A DNA stretch of 27,417 nucleotides from Bacteroidota bacterium (GCA_023251595.1 JAHEYM010000003.1:7980-35396), one strand, 5' to 3'. Shown: positions 8,968 through 16,564, counted from the first letter of the stretch. Notes: generated from the letters alone by a model not told the origin. Made by a program: numbers and translations.

Positions 8968-8975
8968 CAAAGATA
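8968..8975 (-). promoter_or_regulatory. -7 box of the porU promoter
   Basis: The minus strand reads TATCTTTG, matching TAnnTTTG. It ends only 12 bp before the porU ATG at 8955, so the expected transcript would have a 5' leader of a few bases, close to leaderless. The -33 region is AT-rich without a clean TTTG. Confidence 0.55.
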
Positions 8976-9104
8976 AAACAAGAAATTACGGTTAAAATAC
9001 TTCAATTATGCAACAACATTCGGCAAAGGACGTTATTTTTGATCTATTATTCTACCGACGCTAAACGAAGTCTTTTGCAAAATATTATCTTTTATTTCAC
9101 AAAA

Positions 9105-9137
9105 TTGCAACAATCAGAAAGGATTTCCGTAAATTTG
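9105..9137 (+). promoter_or_regulatory. Promoter of porP-gldJ
   Basis: A TTG at 9105-9107 and TAAATTTG at 9130-9137 are separated by 22 bp, close to the Bacteroidetes arrangement of a TTTG-like -33 box about 20 bp before TAnnTTTG. The porP ATG is 23 bp downstream of the box. With the porU promoter at 8968 it makes the 205-bp intergenic region a divergent promoter for the two T9SS units. No other feature was found in this gap. Confidence 0.55.
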
Positions 9138-9160
9138 TCCTTCCTTAAACAAAAACCAAT

Positions 9161-10120
9161 ATGCTAAAGCGGTGTACTACAGTCATTTTGATGTGTATTG
9201 CCGGACTTTCAGTGTTTGCACAAGATGCGGAATTTACGCAGTTCTATGCAGCCCCGCTGTACTTGAACCCTGCGTTTGCCGGATCTGCAAGGTGTCCCAG
9301 AGTCATTATGAATTACAGAAATCAATGGCCTGCCATATCCGGTACCTTTGTAACCTATGCTGCATCCTACGACCAATTAGTGCCTTCACTCCAAGGCGGG
9401 CTCGGACTTCTCGTTCTGAGCGATAAGGCTGGTGAGGGGACATTGATGACCACGAACATCAGCGGCATCTATGCTTATCACATGAATGTTTCGAGAGAAT
9501 TCTCTGTTAATTTTGGGGGGCAGGCGACTTATGCTCAAAAGCGGGTTGACTGGAGTAAACTAACCTTCGGAGACATGATTGACCCGAGGTATGGATTCGT
9601 TTATCAAACGCAGGAAATTCAACCCCGTGACCGGAGATCATTCCTTGATCTTTCTGCCGGAATCCTTGGCTACAGTAATGTTATTTATGCCGGTGTCGCC
9701 GTAAATCACCTGACACAACCAGATGAAGGTTTCATTTCCTTAAAAGATAGTCCTCTACCAATGAAATTGACAGCACATTTCGGAGCTATGATACCAATAG
9801 AGGAGTATGCCAGAAAAGTTACATCCTATGTCTCACCCAACATAATGTTTCAAATGCAGCAAAAATTCCAGCAGATTGATGTAGGTATTTATGTTTCGCG
9901 TGGTCCGTTGGTTGGTGGATTGTGGTACAGATATAAAGACGCTGCTATCGCACTCATAGGGATTCAACAAGGAATCTTCAAATTCGGTTACAGTTATGAC
10001 ATCACAATTTCTAAGTTGAGTAATGCAACAGCCGGGTCTCACGAATTTTCCTTCAGTCTAACATTCGATTGCCATCAGAAAAAAAGAAGGTTCCGTACAA
10101 TACAATGCCCTTCCTTTTAG
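9161..10120 (+). CDS. porP: PorP/SprF family type IX secretion membrane protein
   Basis: The 319-residue outer-membrane protein has a signal peptide (LMCIAGLSVFAQ) followed at once by the diagnostic PorP/SprF start DAEFTQFYAAPLYLNPAFAG, then NYRNQWPAISGTFVTYAASYD, and glycine- and aromatic-rich beta strands to the C-terminus (GLWYRYKDAAIALIGIQQG, FKFGYSYDITISKL). PorP anchors the T9SS periplasmic ring or, as SprF paralogs, the export of particular adhesins. Bacteroidetes genomes often carry several PorP/SprF copies. Here it is followed 58 bp later by gldJ on the same strand. That neighbourhood, next to porU/porV, favours a role in core secretion or gliding rather than service of one large adhesin, but paralogy means this is an inference. 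Confidence 0.9.
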   Translation: MLKRCTTVILMCIAGLSVFAQDAEFTQFYAAPLYLNPAFAGSARCPRVIMNYRNQWPAISGTFVTYAASYDQLVPSLQGGLGLLVLSDKAGEGTLMTTNISGIYAYHMNVSREFSVNFGGQATYAQKRVDWSKLTFGDMIDPRYGFVYQTQEIQPRDRRSFLDLSAGILGYSNVIYAGVAVNHLTQPDEGFISLKDSPLPMKLTAHFGAMIPIEEYARKVTSYVSPNIMFQMQQKFQQIDVGIYVSRGPLVGGLWYRYKDAAIALIGIQQGIFKFGYSYDITISKLSNATAGSHEFSFSLTFDCHQKKRRFRTIQCPSF

Positions 10121-10178
10121 TTCTTATGGTCGACTCAATCATTCAAAATTCTATAAATCGTAACCTAGGTATTCAGAA

Positions 10179-11654
10179 ATGAAGAGCTTAAACGCAAGAA
10201 TTTGGCAACTGCCGCTATTAACTGCTGTCCTTATTATAGGCGCATCTTGTAGCCGTGAGAAATCCTCCGTCACCGGTTGGAATTATAACGACCCGAAGAA
10301 CGGTGGGTTTGAAGTCGTTCCTTACGAGGAACAGGAAACAGGTCCGGGTTTGGTTCTGGTTGAAGGTGGCACTTTCGCGATGGGTAGGACTGAAGAGAAC
10401 ATTACAATCGACTGGGATAACGTTCCCCGTCGTGTAACTGTTCCTTCCTTCTATATGGATGAAACGGAAGTAGCCAATGTTCACTATCTTGAGTACCTCT
10501 ATTGGCTCGACCGTGTTTTTGGTGATGAGTATCCTGAGGTGTATAAGCGTGCACTACCGGATACACTTGTCTGGAGAGATCGCCTTTCCTATACAGAGAA
10601 TTATGTAGAACTATATTTGCGTCACCCTGCTTATCAGCAATATCCTGTTGTCGGAATTAATTGGCTTCAGGCAACAGATTTTTGTGCATGGAGGACAGAT
10701 CGCGTGAATGAGCAGATTCTTGTTCGTGAAGGGATTCTCAGAACAAACCCAAGTCAAAAAGCAGAAGATAACTTTAATACTGATGCATATCTTGCCGGTC
10801 AGTACGAAGGACTCGTAAAAAGTGATTTACCTGACTTAAATCCAAATGGAAAAGGAACCAGGAAAGTTCGTATTGAAGACGGGATTCTTTTACCAAAATA
10901 CAGACTCCCAACGGAAGCTGAATGGGAATTTGCTGCACTGGCATTGATCGGGAACACACAATTAGAGCGCGTTTACGATCGCAAACAGTATCCATGGAAT
11001 GGTCATATAGTGCGTAATGGTGAAGAAAAATATAAAGGTGAGATGCTTGCAAACTTTAAAAGAGGCAGAGGTGATATGATGGGTGTTGCAGGAAACCTGA
11101 ATGATGGTGCCGACATCACTGCCGCGGTACATAATTATCCTCCGAATGATTATGGTTTGTATAATATGGGTGGTAACGTTTCTGAGTGGGTGATGGATGT
11201 TTACAGACCTTTAACTTCAGAAGACGTTACAGACTTTTCTTCTTTCCGGGGAAATGTTTACGGAACACAGGTTCGTGACGATGAAGGACTCATTGCTGAA
11301 AAGGATAGTTTGGGACGTATCACTACCAGACCAGTAACTACTGAAGAAGCGGCCGGACGCAGAAATTACAGAAAATCGGACAATATCAATTACGTCGATG
11401 GTAGTGGGAACGACGTGGATTCAACTTTTAAAGATGTTACCTATAATTATGGTGGCGCTTCAATGATTGATGATAAAGCACGTGTTTATAAAGGAGGTTC
11501 ATGGAAAGACAGGGCATACTGGATGTCGCCAGGAACCAGAAGATTTTTAGATGAAAAATTGTCAACCGATTATTTAGGATTCAGATGTGCGATGATTCGA
11601 GTCGGAACACCTTCAAGTGCCGGAAGTAAATATAAAACGGTCAAAAGGAAATAG
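10179..11654 (+). CDS. gldJ: Gliding motility lipoprotein GldJ (SUMF1/FGE-like fold)
   Basis: The 491-residue lipoprotein has a signal peptide ending in the lipobox LIIGASC, so Cys24 should be lipidated. The SUMF1/formylglycine-enzyme fold is visible in VLVEGGTFAMGRTEE, FYMDETEVANVHYLEYL, PVVGINWLQATDFCAWRTDRVNE, LPTEAEWEFAALALIG, PPNDYGLYNMGGNVSEWVMDVYRP, VYKGGSWKDRAYWM, and TDYLGFRCAM. The blocks ALPDTLVWRDRL, YLRHPAYQQYPVVG and ANFKRGRGD match GldJ better than the related GldK/PorK. GldJ is needed for gliding and T9SS function and stabilises GldK; it is not expected to be an enzyme. It lies downstream of porP and opposite porU, consistent with the common gldJ-porU-porV neighbourhood. The unit ends at a strong terminator at 11676. 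Confidence 0.9.
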   Translation: MKSLNARIWQLPLLTAVLIIGASCSREKSSVTGWNYNDPKNGGFEVVPYEEQETGPGLVLVEGGTFAMGRTEENITIDWDNVPRRVTVPSFYMDETEVANVHYLEYLYWLDRVFGDEYPEVYKRALPDTLVWRDRLSYTENYVELYLRHPAYQQYPVVGINWLQATDFCAWRTDRVNEQILVREGILRTNPSQKAEDNFNTDAYLAGQYEGLVKSDLPDLNPNGKGTRKVRIEDGILLPKYRLPTEAEWEFAALALIGNTQLERVYDRKQYPWNGHIVRNGEEKYKGEMLANFKRGRGDMMGVAGNLNDGADITAAVHNYPPNDYGLYNMGGNVSEWVMDVYRPLTSEDVTDFSSFRGNVYGTQVRDDEGLIAEKDSLGRITTRPVTTEEAAGRRNYRKSDNINYVDGSGNDVDSTFKDVTYNYGGASMIDDKARVYKGGSWKDRAYWMSPGTRRFLDEKLSTDYLGFRCAMIRVGTPSSAGSKYKTVKRK

Positions 11655-11675
11655 TCAGACGATTAACTGATTGAT

Positions 11676-11713
11676 AAAATGGCTGTCGAAAAATTTTGAC
11701 AGCCATTTTTTTT
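11676..11713. terminator. Bidirectional intrinsic terminator between gldJ and the acyl-CoA dehydrogenase
   Basis: AAAATGGCTGTC at 11676-11687 is perfectly complementary to GACAGCCATTTT at 11698-11709. This gives a 12-bp stem with a 10-base AT-rich loop, flanked by T-runs on the plus strand and A-runs that serve the minus strand. It separates two convergent genes and can stop transcription from both sides. Confidence 0.88.
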
Positions 11714-11735
11714 GAAAATTTTACAGAGAATGAAA

Positions 11736-12878
11736 TTAGTTTTTCAGGATGGACCTCGCAATTACGATTTTTTGAATCTCAGTAGTGCCCTCATAAATCT
11801 GGGTGATTTTGGCATCTCTCATGAGCCTTTCGACGTGGTATTCTTTGACGAAGCCATAACCCCCATGAACTTGCACAGCCTCAACCGTTGTTTCCATAGC
11901 AACACGGGAAGCGAAGAGTTTAGCCATTGCAGCAGGGATATCATACTCAAGGTGCTGATCTTTTAACCATGCTGCTTTTAAACAAAGAAGACGGGCTGCT
12001 TCGATTTCAGTTGCCATATCTGCTAACTTAAACTGGATTGCCTGATGATTAGAAATTGTTGTACCGAATGCTTTCCTCTCTTTTGAGTATTTTACTGCAA
12101 GCTCATAAGCACCCGAAGCAATACCGAGTGCCTGTGAAGCGATTCCGATTCGGCCTCCATCGAGGGTTTTCATCGCGAACTTAAAACCAAAACCATCTTC
12201 ACCAATTCGGTTTATCTTCGGCACTTTAACATCCGTGAACATGAGTGAATGTGTATCTGAACCCCTGATTCCAAGCTTATTTTCTTTTTTGCCGATGGTA
12301 AATCCCTGCATTCCTTTCTCAACGATGAGCGCATTAATTCCACGATGTTTCTTTGCCACGTCAGTTTGAGCGATCACTAGATAAACCGATGCTGAACTTC
12401 CGTTGGTGATCCAGTTTTTTGTTCCGTTGAGAAGATAATGATCTCCCATGTCGACCGCTGTAGTTCTTTGAGATGTCGCATCTGAACCGGCTTCCGGTTC
12501 TGACAAACAGAAGGCACCGATGATTTCACCTTTTGCAAGACGAGGCAAATATTTTAGTTTTTGTTCTTCATTACCGAAATTTTCAAGACCCCAGCAAACC
12601 AAAGAATTGTTCACCGACATGACCACTGAGGCAGATGCATCTATCTTGGAGATCTCTTCCATCGCCAATACATAAGAAATTGTATCAAGTCCGGCACCGC
12701 CGTATTTTGGGCTGACCATCATACCAAGAAAACCCAACTCTCCCATCATTTTGATCTGTTCGTGTGGAAATTTCTGGTGTTCATCTCTTTCGATGACACC
12801 CGGTAAAAGTTCATTCACTGCAAAATCTCTCGCAGCTTGCCTTATCATAAGATGTTCAGGGGAAAGTTCAAAGTTCAT
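11736..12878 (-). CDS. Acyl-CoA dehydrogenase (short-chain/butyryl type)
   Basis: The 380-residue FAD enzyme oxidises acyl-CoA to trans-2-enoyl-CoA in fatty-acid or branched-chain amino-acid breakdown, passing electrons to an electron-transfer flavoprotein. The three-domain layout is clear: N-terminal helical domain from FELSPEHLMIRQAARDFA, middle beta domain with AFCLSEPEAGSDA and the FAD/substrate motif GTKNWITNGSSASVYLV, and C-terminal helical domain with ERKAFGTTISNHQAIQFKLADM. The catalytic base is Glu363 in IYEGTTEIQ, the position used by short-chain and medium-chain enzymes. The exact chain length preference cannot be fixed from this. The gene stands alone on the minus strand, convergent with gldJ and divergent from anmK, with its own promoter at 12906-12936. 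Confidence 0.93.
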   Translation of the reverse strand: MNFELSPEHLMIRQAARDFAVNELLPGVIERDEHQKFPHEQIKMMGELGFLGMMVSPKYGGAGLDTISYVLAMEEISKIDASASVVMSVNNSLVCWGLENFGNEEQKLKYLPRLAKGEIIGAFCLSEPEAGSDATSQRTTAVDMGDHYLLNGTKNWITNGSSASVYLVIAQTDVAKKHRGINALIVEKGMQGFTIGKKENKLGIRGSDTHSLMFTDVKVPKINRIGEDGFGFKFAMKTLDGGRIGIASQALGIASGAYELAVKYSKERKAFGTTISNHQAIQFKLADMATEIEAARLLCLKAAWLKDQHLEYDIPAAMAKLFASRVAMETTVEAVQVHGGYGFVKEYHVERLMRDAKITQIYEGTTEIQKIVIARSILKN

Positions 12879-12905
12879 CGGATAAAAAATTTATTGAAGT
12901 GCCTG

Positions 12906-12936
12906 CAAAAATAGATTTTTCTGCTGCCATTAACAA
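12906..12936 (-). promoter_or_regulatory. Promoter of the acyl-CoA dehydrogenase
   Basis: The minus strand carries TATTTTTG (12913-12906) with a TTG (12936-12934) exactly 20 bp upstream, a good match to the Bacteroidetes -33/-7 arrangement. The ATG at 12878 is 27 bp downstream of the -7 box. Confidence 0.6.
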
Positions 12937-12979
12937 TTCATTTTGAATCCTTAAGTTCGGGACTTCAAGAAAGTATGAG

Positions 12980-14104
12980 ATGAAGATGGAGAAAAACAAA
13001 ATTCAACCAAAAAATAAAACAATTCGGGCGATCGGGATAATGTCTGGGACATCGCTCGATGGGCTTGATATTGCGGATTGTTTTTTCACCCCAAAGAAGG
13101 ACAAATGGGAATTCGAGCTTCGGCGATGTGTGACCATTCCGTATAGCAGGAAATGGACAGCGTTGCTGAGAAATGCCCATCAACTTGATGGATACTCCCT
13201 CGCTTTGCTCAATACACAATACGGACATTTTATCGGCGAAAGAGTAAATTTTTTCATTGGAAAGGATCGAAAAAATATTTCACTTATTGCTTCACATGGT
13301 CACACCGTTTTCCATCAACCAAAAAAAAGACTCACGGTGCAGATCGGGGAAGGTGCTGCGATTGCGGCAGAATGTGGTCTTCAGGTAGTCAGTGATTTCC
13401 GAACGCTGGATGTTGCATTTGGGGGGCAAGGAGCCCCACTCGTGCCTATGGGTGATAAGCATCTTTTTAGCGAATATGATTTTTGTTTGAACCTTGGAGG
13501 GATTGCAAATATTTCTTTTGAAAGAGGCGACAATAGAATTGCAGGGGATATTTGTCCAACAAATTTGCTTCTCAATTTTCTGGCATTACAACTGGGAAAA
13601 GAATTTGACCGAAACGGGTCAACCGCCCGATGTGGCAACCTCAATCAAAAACTTCTCTCAAAGCTTAATTCGCTAAAATTCTATCGAACCCTTTTTCCTA
13701 AATCATTGGGAAGAGAATGGGTGGAAACTCATGTTATAAAGTTAATAGAAAAGTCACGCATCAACACAGAGGATAAGCTTAGAACGGTTACCGAACATAT
13801 TGCACTCCAGATATCCGGGGTTTTAATGAAACAGAAACAAAAAAGGCAAGAATATAAGTCAAGAGTGCTTGTTACCGGTGGTGGTGCGTTTAATAATTTT
13901 TTGGTTGAATTAATACGAAACTATTCAGAGTGCGAGATAATAATCCCCGAAACGAAATTGATAAAATTTAAAGAGGCGTTAATATTCGCATTTTTGGGGG
14001 TACTAAGAATGGAGGAGAAAGTGAACTGCGACAAGTCTGTGACGGGTGCAAGACGTAACTCTTCGGGAGGCACAATCTATCTGGGTCAAAGCATTACCAT
14101 CTAA
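12980..14104 (+). CDS. anmK: Anhydro-N-acetylmuramic acid kinase
   Basis: AnmK opens and phosphorylates 1,6-anhydro-MurNAc to MurNAc-6-phosphate in peptidoglycan recycling, using ATP in the cytosol. The 374-residue length and the sugar-kinase/Hsp70-like fold motifs fit: GIMSGTSLDGLDIADC at 19-34 (phosphate-binding loop), LIASHGHTVFHQP, TVQIGEGAAIAAECG, VSDFRTLDVAFGGQGAPLVP with the catalytic Asp, LNLGGIANIS, and LVTGGGAFNNFL. The usual DTGPGN loop appears as DICPTNLLLN, a form I recall from other Bacteroidetes members. The ATG at 12980 is used; ATG 12986 is also possible. No other recycling gene lies beside it. A near-consensus TAAGTTCG at 12952-12959 may be its -7 box. The stop overlaps the stop of the convergent small gene. 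Confidence 0.92.
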   Translation: MKMEKNKIQPKNKTIRAIGIMSGTSLDGLDIADCFFTPKKDKWEFELRRCVTIPYSRKWTALLRNAHQLDGYSLALLNTQYGHFIGERVNFFIGKDRKNISLIASHGHTVFHQPKKRLTVQIGEGAAIAAECGLQVVSDFRTLDVAFGGQGAPLVPMGDKHLFSEYDFCLNLGGIANISFERGDNRIAGDICPTNLLLNFLALQLGKEFDRNGSTARCGNLNQKLLSKLNSLKFYRTLFPKSLGREWVETHVIKLIEKSRINTEDKLRTVTEHIALQISGVLMKQKQKRQEYKSRVLVTGGGAFNNFLVELIRNYSECEIIIPETKLIKFKEALIFAFLGVLRMEEKVNCDKSVTGARRNSSGGTIYLGQSITI

Positions 14105-14328
14105 AAGTCTTCGTCCTCGTCATCATCGTGATCAAAAAATTCGATGTCCCCTTTAAAGTCTTCTTCGATGTGCACATCAAATTCTCCTTCCTCGATCGGA
14201 GGTTTAACTTTCAGATCTTTCGTCGGCTGAGCTGGAGCTGCAACTGTCTTTTTCCGGGATTTTTTTTCAGAAGTTTTCTTCTTACTACTCTTGCCGGTTT
14301 TGGAGCTCATCGTGATTTCTTTTTTCAT
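14101..14328 (-). CDS. Small charge-segregated protein (Lys/Ser-rich head, acidic tail)
   Basis: The protein has 75 residues from the ATG at 14328 (a GTG lies just before it). The first half is rich in Lys and Ser (SSKTGKSSKKKTSEKKSRKK); an AAPAQP linker follows, and the end is strongly acidic (FFDHDDDEDEDF). No signal peptide or membrane segment is visible, so it is probably cytosolic and disordered. Support for a real gene is its own promoter (TAATTTTG at 14389-14382 with a TTTTTG about 21 bp upstream) and the sharp charge segregation, unlikely in a random frame. Its TAG overlaps the anmK TAA (shared CTAA at 14101-14104), so the genes converge with overlapping ends. The function is unknown; nucleic-acid or protein interaction is a guess from composition. 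Confidence 0.65.
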   Translation of the reverse strand: MKKEITMSSKTGKSSKKKTSEKKSRKKTVAAPAQPTKDLKVKPPIEEGEFDVHIEEDFKGDIEFFDHDDDEDEDF

Positions 14329-14381
14329 CACAGAATCGATTTAGAAGATTCGAGAGGCTTAATTAAGTTTTTATTCCAGTG

Positions 14382-14416
14382 CAAAATTATTCTTTTGATG
14401 AATGCAAATGCAAAAA
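14382..14416 (-). promoter_or_regulatory. Promoter of the small charged protein
   Basis: The minus strand has TAATTTTG (14389-14382) with a TTTTTG ending 21 bp upstream. The start codon at 14328 is about 50 bp downstream. This promoter is one of the main reasons to accept the short gene. Confidence 0.5.
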
Positions 14417-14453
14417 CAAAATCACTTCCTTGAAAACTTTAATATTTTTGCCA

Positions 14454-14473
14454 CTTCGACCAGCTCAGTGACC
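14454..14473. repeat. TTCGAC..CTCA..GACC dispersed repeat, copy 1
   Basis: CTTCGACCAGCTCAGTGACC lies between the divergent small-protein and MscS genes. It matches a short repeat often seen between genes in Bacteroidetes and other environmental bacteria, which in false translations yields peptides such as VTELVEV. A diverged copy is at 16542-16564. Confidence 0.65.
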
Positions 14474-14530
14474 GGAATATTACAAGCTCTATGACATCGA
14501 CATTTGAACTTACAGATTAATAAACGAACT

Positions 14531-15616
14531 ATGTGGAACGACCTTTCAGAACAGATTTGGCTAGATAATAAGGTAACAGATTGGATTTTATGTCTGACTA
14601 TCCTCGTAGCGGGACTCACGCTAAAACGTTTTCTTTCACGAATTATTTCAAGATTAATATACGGTTTCATCAGAAAATACGCGAAGGGAGTTCGCGTCGA
14701 GAAGCTGTACGTACTTGTGCGAAAGCCGATGAACTGGACTTTTATTCTCGCAACTCTATACTTTGCTTTCGATCGGTTGCATTTCCCTTATCAATGGGAT
14801 ATTGCGCCTGTCGAGAGATTCGGAATGCGTTTGATCATGCTGCGTACCTTCCAACTTGCATTTTGTGTTTCCGTGACTTGGATTGTCTTAAGATTTCTTG
14901 ATTTCGCCGGAAATGTATTTAGCCATCGTGCAACATTTACAGAATCTCAGGCAGATGATCAACTGGTTCCTTTTGTCCGCGATGCATTGAAAATTGTTGT
15001 TTGCATTATTTCTTTTTTCTTCATTCTGGGCAACATTTTCAAAATGGATATCACTTCGCTGATCGCAGGTTTAGGCCTTGGCGGATTAGCAATCGCACTT
15101 GCGGCAAAAGATACGATAGAAAATTTGCTTGGCTCCTTCGCAATCTTTTTGGACAAACCATTTCTTCAGGGCGATGTAGTGAAAGTGGGATTGACAATTG
15201 GTACGGTGCAAAAAATAGGGTTCCGGAGCACTCAGATCCGTACATTCGATCAAACGATTGTGACAATGCCGAATAAAAAAATGGTCGATGCCGAACTTGA
15301 GAATCTTAGTCACAGAACTTTGTTTCGCGTTAATTTAAATCTTCAGTTGTCGGGTGAAGTTTCGTCGGAGCGATTGAGAAGCGTCGTTGCTGAAATCACT
15401 GCAATTGTCGCCCGGAAGCCGGAAGTTCAGAAAGAAAGTATCCATGTTAATTTTTTTGATTTTGGTTTCGGGACCTTCACGTTGACGATCATGTACCTTG
15501 TTCAGGTTGGTGATTGGAATCTCTATGTGAAGGTCAAAGAAGAAATTAATTTCATCATTATCGATATCCTTCATAAAAACGAATGCAGACTGGCGGTTCC
15601 GCTTGCACGGATATAA
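14531..15616 (+). CDS. MscS-family mechanosensitive ion channel
   Basis: The protein has about 361 residues. Membrane segments lie near WILCLTILVAGLTL, WTFILATLYFAF, LAFCVSVTWIVLRFL and VVCIISFFFILGNIF. They are followed by the pore-lining helix with the small-residue pattern ITSLIAGLGLGGLAIALAAKD and by the MscS beta domain (PFLQGDVVKVG, GTVQKIGFRSTQIRTFD, VTMPNKKMVDAELENLS). Such channels open on membrane stretch and release solutes on osmotic downshift. The ATG at 14531 is preferred over the TTG at 14504, because a -7-like GACATTTG (14499-14506) overlaps the upstream start. A C-rich repeat follows the stop, then the TonB-like gene. Which ion or solute it prefers cannot be told. Confidence 0.9.
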   Translation: MWNDLSEQIWLDNKVTDWILCLTILVAGLTLKRFLSRIISRLIYGFIRKYAKGVRVEKLYVLVRKPMNWTFILATLYFAFDRLHFPYQWDIAPVERFGMRLIMLRTFQLAFCVSVTWIVLRFLDFAGNVFSHRATFTESQADDQLVPFVRDALKIVVCIISFFFILGNIFKMDITSLIAGLGLGGLAIALAAKDTIENLLGSFAIFLDKPFLQGDVVKVGLTIGTVQKIGFRSTQIRTFDQTIVTMPNKKMVDAELENLSHRTLFRVNLNLQLSGEVSSERLRSVVAEITAIVARKPEVQKESIHVNFFDFGFGTFTLTIMYLVQVGDWNLYVKVKEEINFIIIDILHKNECRLAVPLARI

Positions 15617-15617
15617 G

Positions 15618-15690
15618 TTGAACCCCACCCCTGCCCTCCCCACCCCCTCCTGTCCTCCCCCAAATGTGGGAGGAAATTTTGGGAGGGTGT
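15618..15690. repeat. C-rich/G-rich palindromic intergenic element, copy 1
   Basis: A pyrimidine-rich arm of many CCCC/CCTCC runs (15618-15661) is followed by a G-rich arm. CCTCCC at 15654-15659 pairs with GGGAGG at 15668-15673, and a second GGGAGG lies at 15681-15686. A diverged copy follows folC at 17891. Its place just after the mscS stop would let the hairpin act as a transcript end, but no T-run follows directly. Confidence 0.6.
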
Positions 15691-15777
15691 GAGCAATATT
15701 TTCTAATGAACACTCGTATGTTTGAAATTCCTCCTACATAAAATTAAGTCTGAGTACAAATAATGTAATTTGGCAAG

Positions 15778-16536
15778 ATGAATACTACGTCCGTCCAAGC
15801 ACCCTATAAGAATTACGGAATAGCAGGAACCATTGCTTTCCATCTCTTACTTTTATTACTTTTTCTTTTTTGGAAATTCTCGGGCTCACAAATCATACCT
15901 CCACCTGATCCGCAGGCTGGAGTAGTGATCAACTTCGGAACGTCCAGTGACGGTATGGGTGAAATTCAACCTCTGGAAATGACATCCGCAAAAGCCGGAA
16001 ACAGCAATTCTAAGGACAATTCAAAGTCGAATAAAACTTCCGATACGAAAACATCTTCAGCCAGAACCTCTGGCGAATCTCCCGCTGCAGCGTCAAATAG
16101 TAAAGCGGATGCACGTACCTCAGACCCCAGATCTGAGTACAAAGGTGGAGGTGCGGCAAAAGCCGGTGGTGAAGGAACAACGGGCAAGCCGGGCGATCAG
16201 GGTGATCCGCATGGAGATCCCCGTTCGCCGTTTCACACCGGTGTGCCGGGAGCTGGTGGAACAGGTGGTGATTACGATTTGGGGAACAGGAAAGTAAAAG
16301 AGAAATTTCCCCCCGATGTTCAGTACATAAACGAAATGTGCGTTGTAGTTGTGGATATTTGGGTGGACAGAAACGGAAAAGTAGTGAAATCGAAGGCGGG
16401 TTTTGGAACGCTTTGTACGAATCCTGAGTTCATTCAGAAGGCAGAAGAGGCTGCTTTGAAGGTGACATGGGAAGCTGATCCCGGTGCTCCTGAAAAACAA
16501 ACCGGTAAAATCAGATATACTTTCACACCCCAGTGA
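15778..16536 (+). CDS. TonB-like energy-transducer protein with a long low-complexity linker
   Basis: The protein has 252 residues. A single hydrophobic segment at about 17-34 (TIAFHLLLLLLFLFWKF) follows a short cytosolic tail, the TonB/TolA anchor topology. Residues about 65-165 are a Ser/Lys/Thr- then Gly-rich linker (SKDNSKSNKTSDTK, GGGAAKAGGEG), long enough to span the periplasm. The C-terminal about 80 residues (VVVVDIWVDRNGKVVKSKAG, AEEAALKVTW, KIRYTFTPQ) resemble a TonB C-terminal domain. It would couple inner-membrane energy to outer-membrane receptors. In many Bacteroidetes an exbB-exbD-exbD-tonB-like gene set precedes folC; here only the last member does, 22 bp upstream of folC. The partners ExbB and ExbD are not in the window. 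Confidence 0.8.
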   Translation: MNTTSVQAPYKNYGIAGTIAFHLLLLLLFLFWKFSGSQIIPPPDPQAGVVINFGTSSDGMGEIQPLEMTSAKAGNSNSKDNSKSNKTSDTKTSSARTSGESPAAASNSKADARTSDPRSEYKGGGAAKAGGEGTTGKPGDQGDPHGDPRSPFHTGVPGAGGTGGDYDLGNRKVKEKFPPDVQYINEMCVVVVDIWVDRNGKVVKSKAGFGTLCTNPEFIQKAEEAALKVTWEADPGAPEKQTGKIRYTFTPQ

Positions 16537-16541
16537 CGGCA

Positions 16542-16564
16542 TTTCGACAGGCTCAAAGATGACC
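16542..16564. repeat. TTCGAC..CTCA..GACC dispersed repeat, copy 2, at the folC start
   Basis: TTTCGACAGGCTCAAAGATGACC aligns with copy 1 at 14454 except for a 2-3 base insertion and a few substitutions. Its 3' end contains the ATG at 16559 used as the folC start, so the repeat abuts or supplies the start codon and the bases just upstream of it. Confidence 0.6.

Noticed and set aside
8958..9167. 69-residue plus-strand open frame in the porU-porP gap
   Set aside because: It covers both divergent promoters, starts without any signal and overlaps the porP start; composition is not protein-like.
10179..11654. GldJ as an active formylglycine-generating enzyme or as GldK
   Set aside because: The fold is present but sequence blocks match the non-enzymatic GldJ lipoprotein, and GldJ-specific motifs outweigh GldK.
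12965..13228. Minus-strand frame at the anmK 5' end
   Set aside because: It is antisense to the conserved MSGTSLDGLD region of anmK.
14422..14670. Minus-strand frame containing VTELVEVA
   Set aside because: That peptide is the false translation of the TTCGAC-type repeat, and the frame runs antisense over mscS.
15618..15690. C-rich tract as a possible CRISPR or G-quadruplex array
   Set aside because: There is no regular repeat-spacer pattern, and the G-runs are too few and uneven for a firm quadruplex call.
16120..16542. 140-residue minus-strand frame opposite the TonB-like gene
   Set aside because: It is antisense to a low-complexity Gly/Ser linker, Arg/Cys/Ser-rich, with no promoter or recognisable domain.
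16484..16558. Upstream extension of folC
   Set aside because: It reads through the TonB-like coding end and the repeat; the FolC N-terminus fits ATG 16559.
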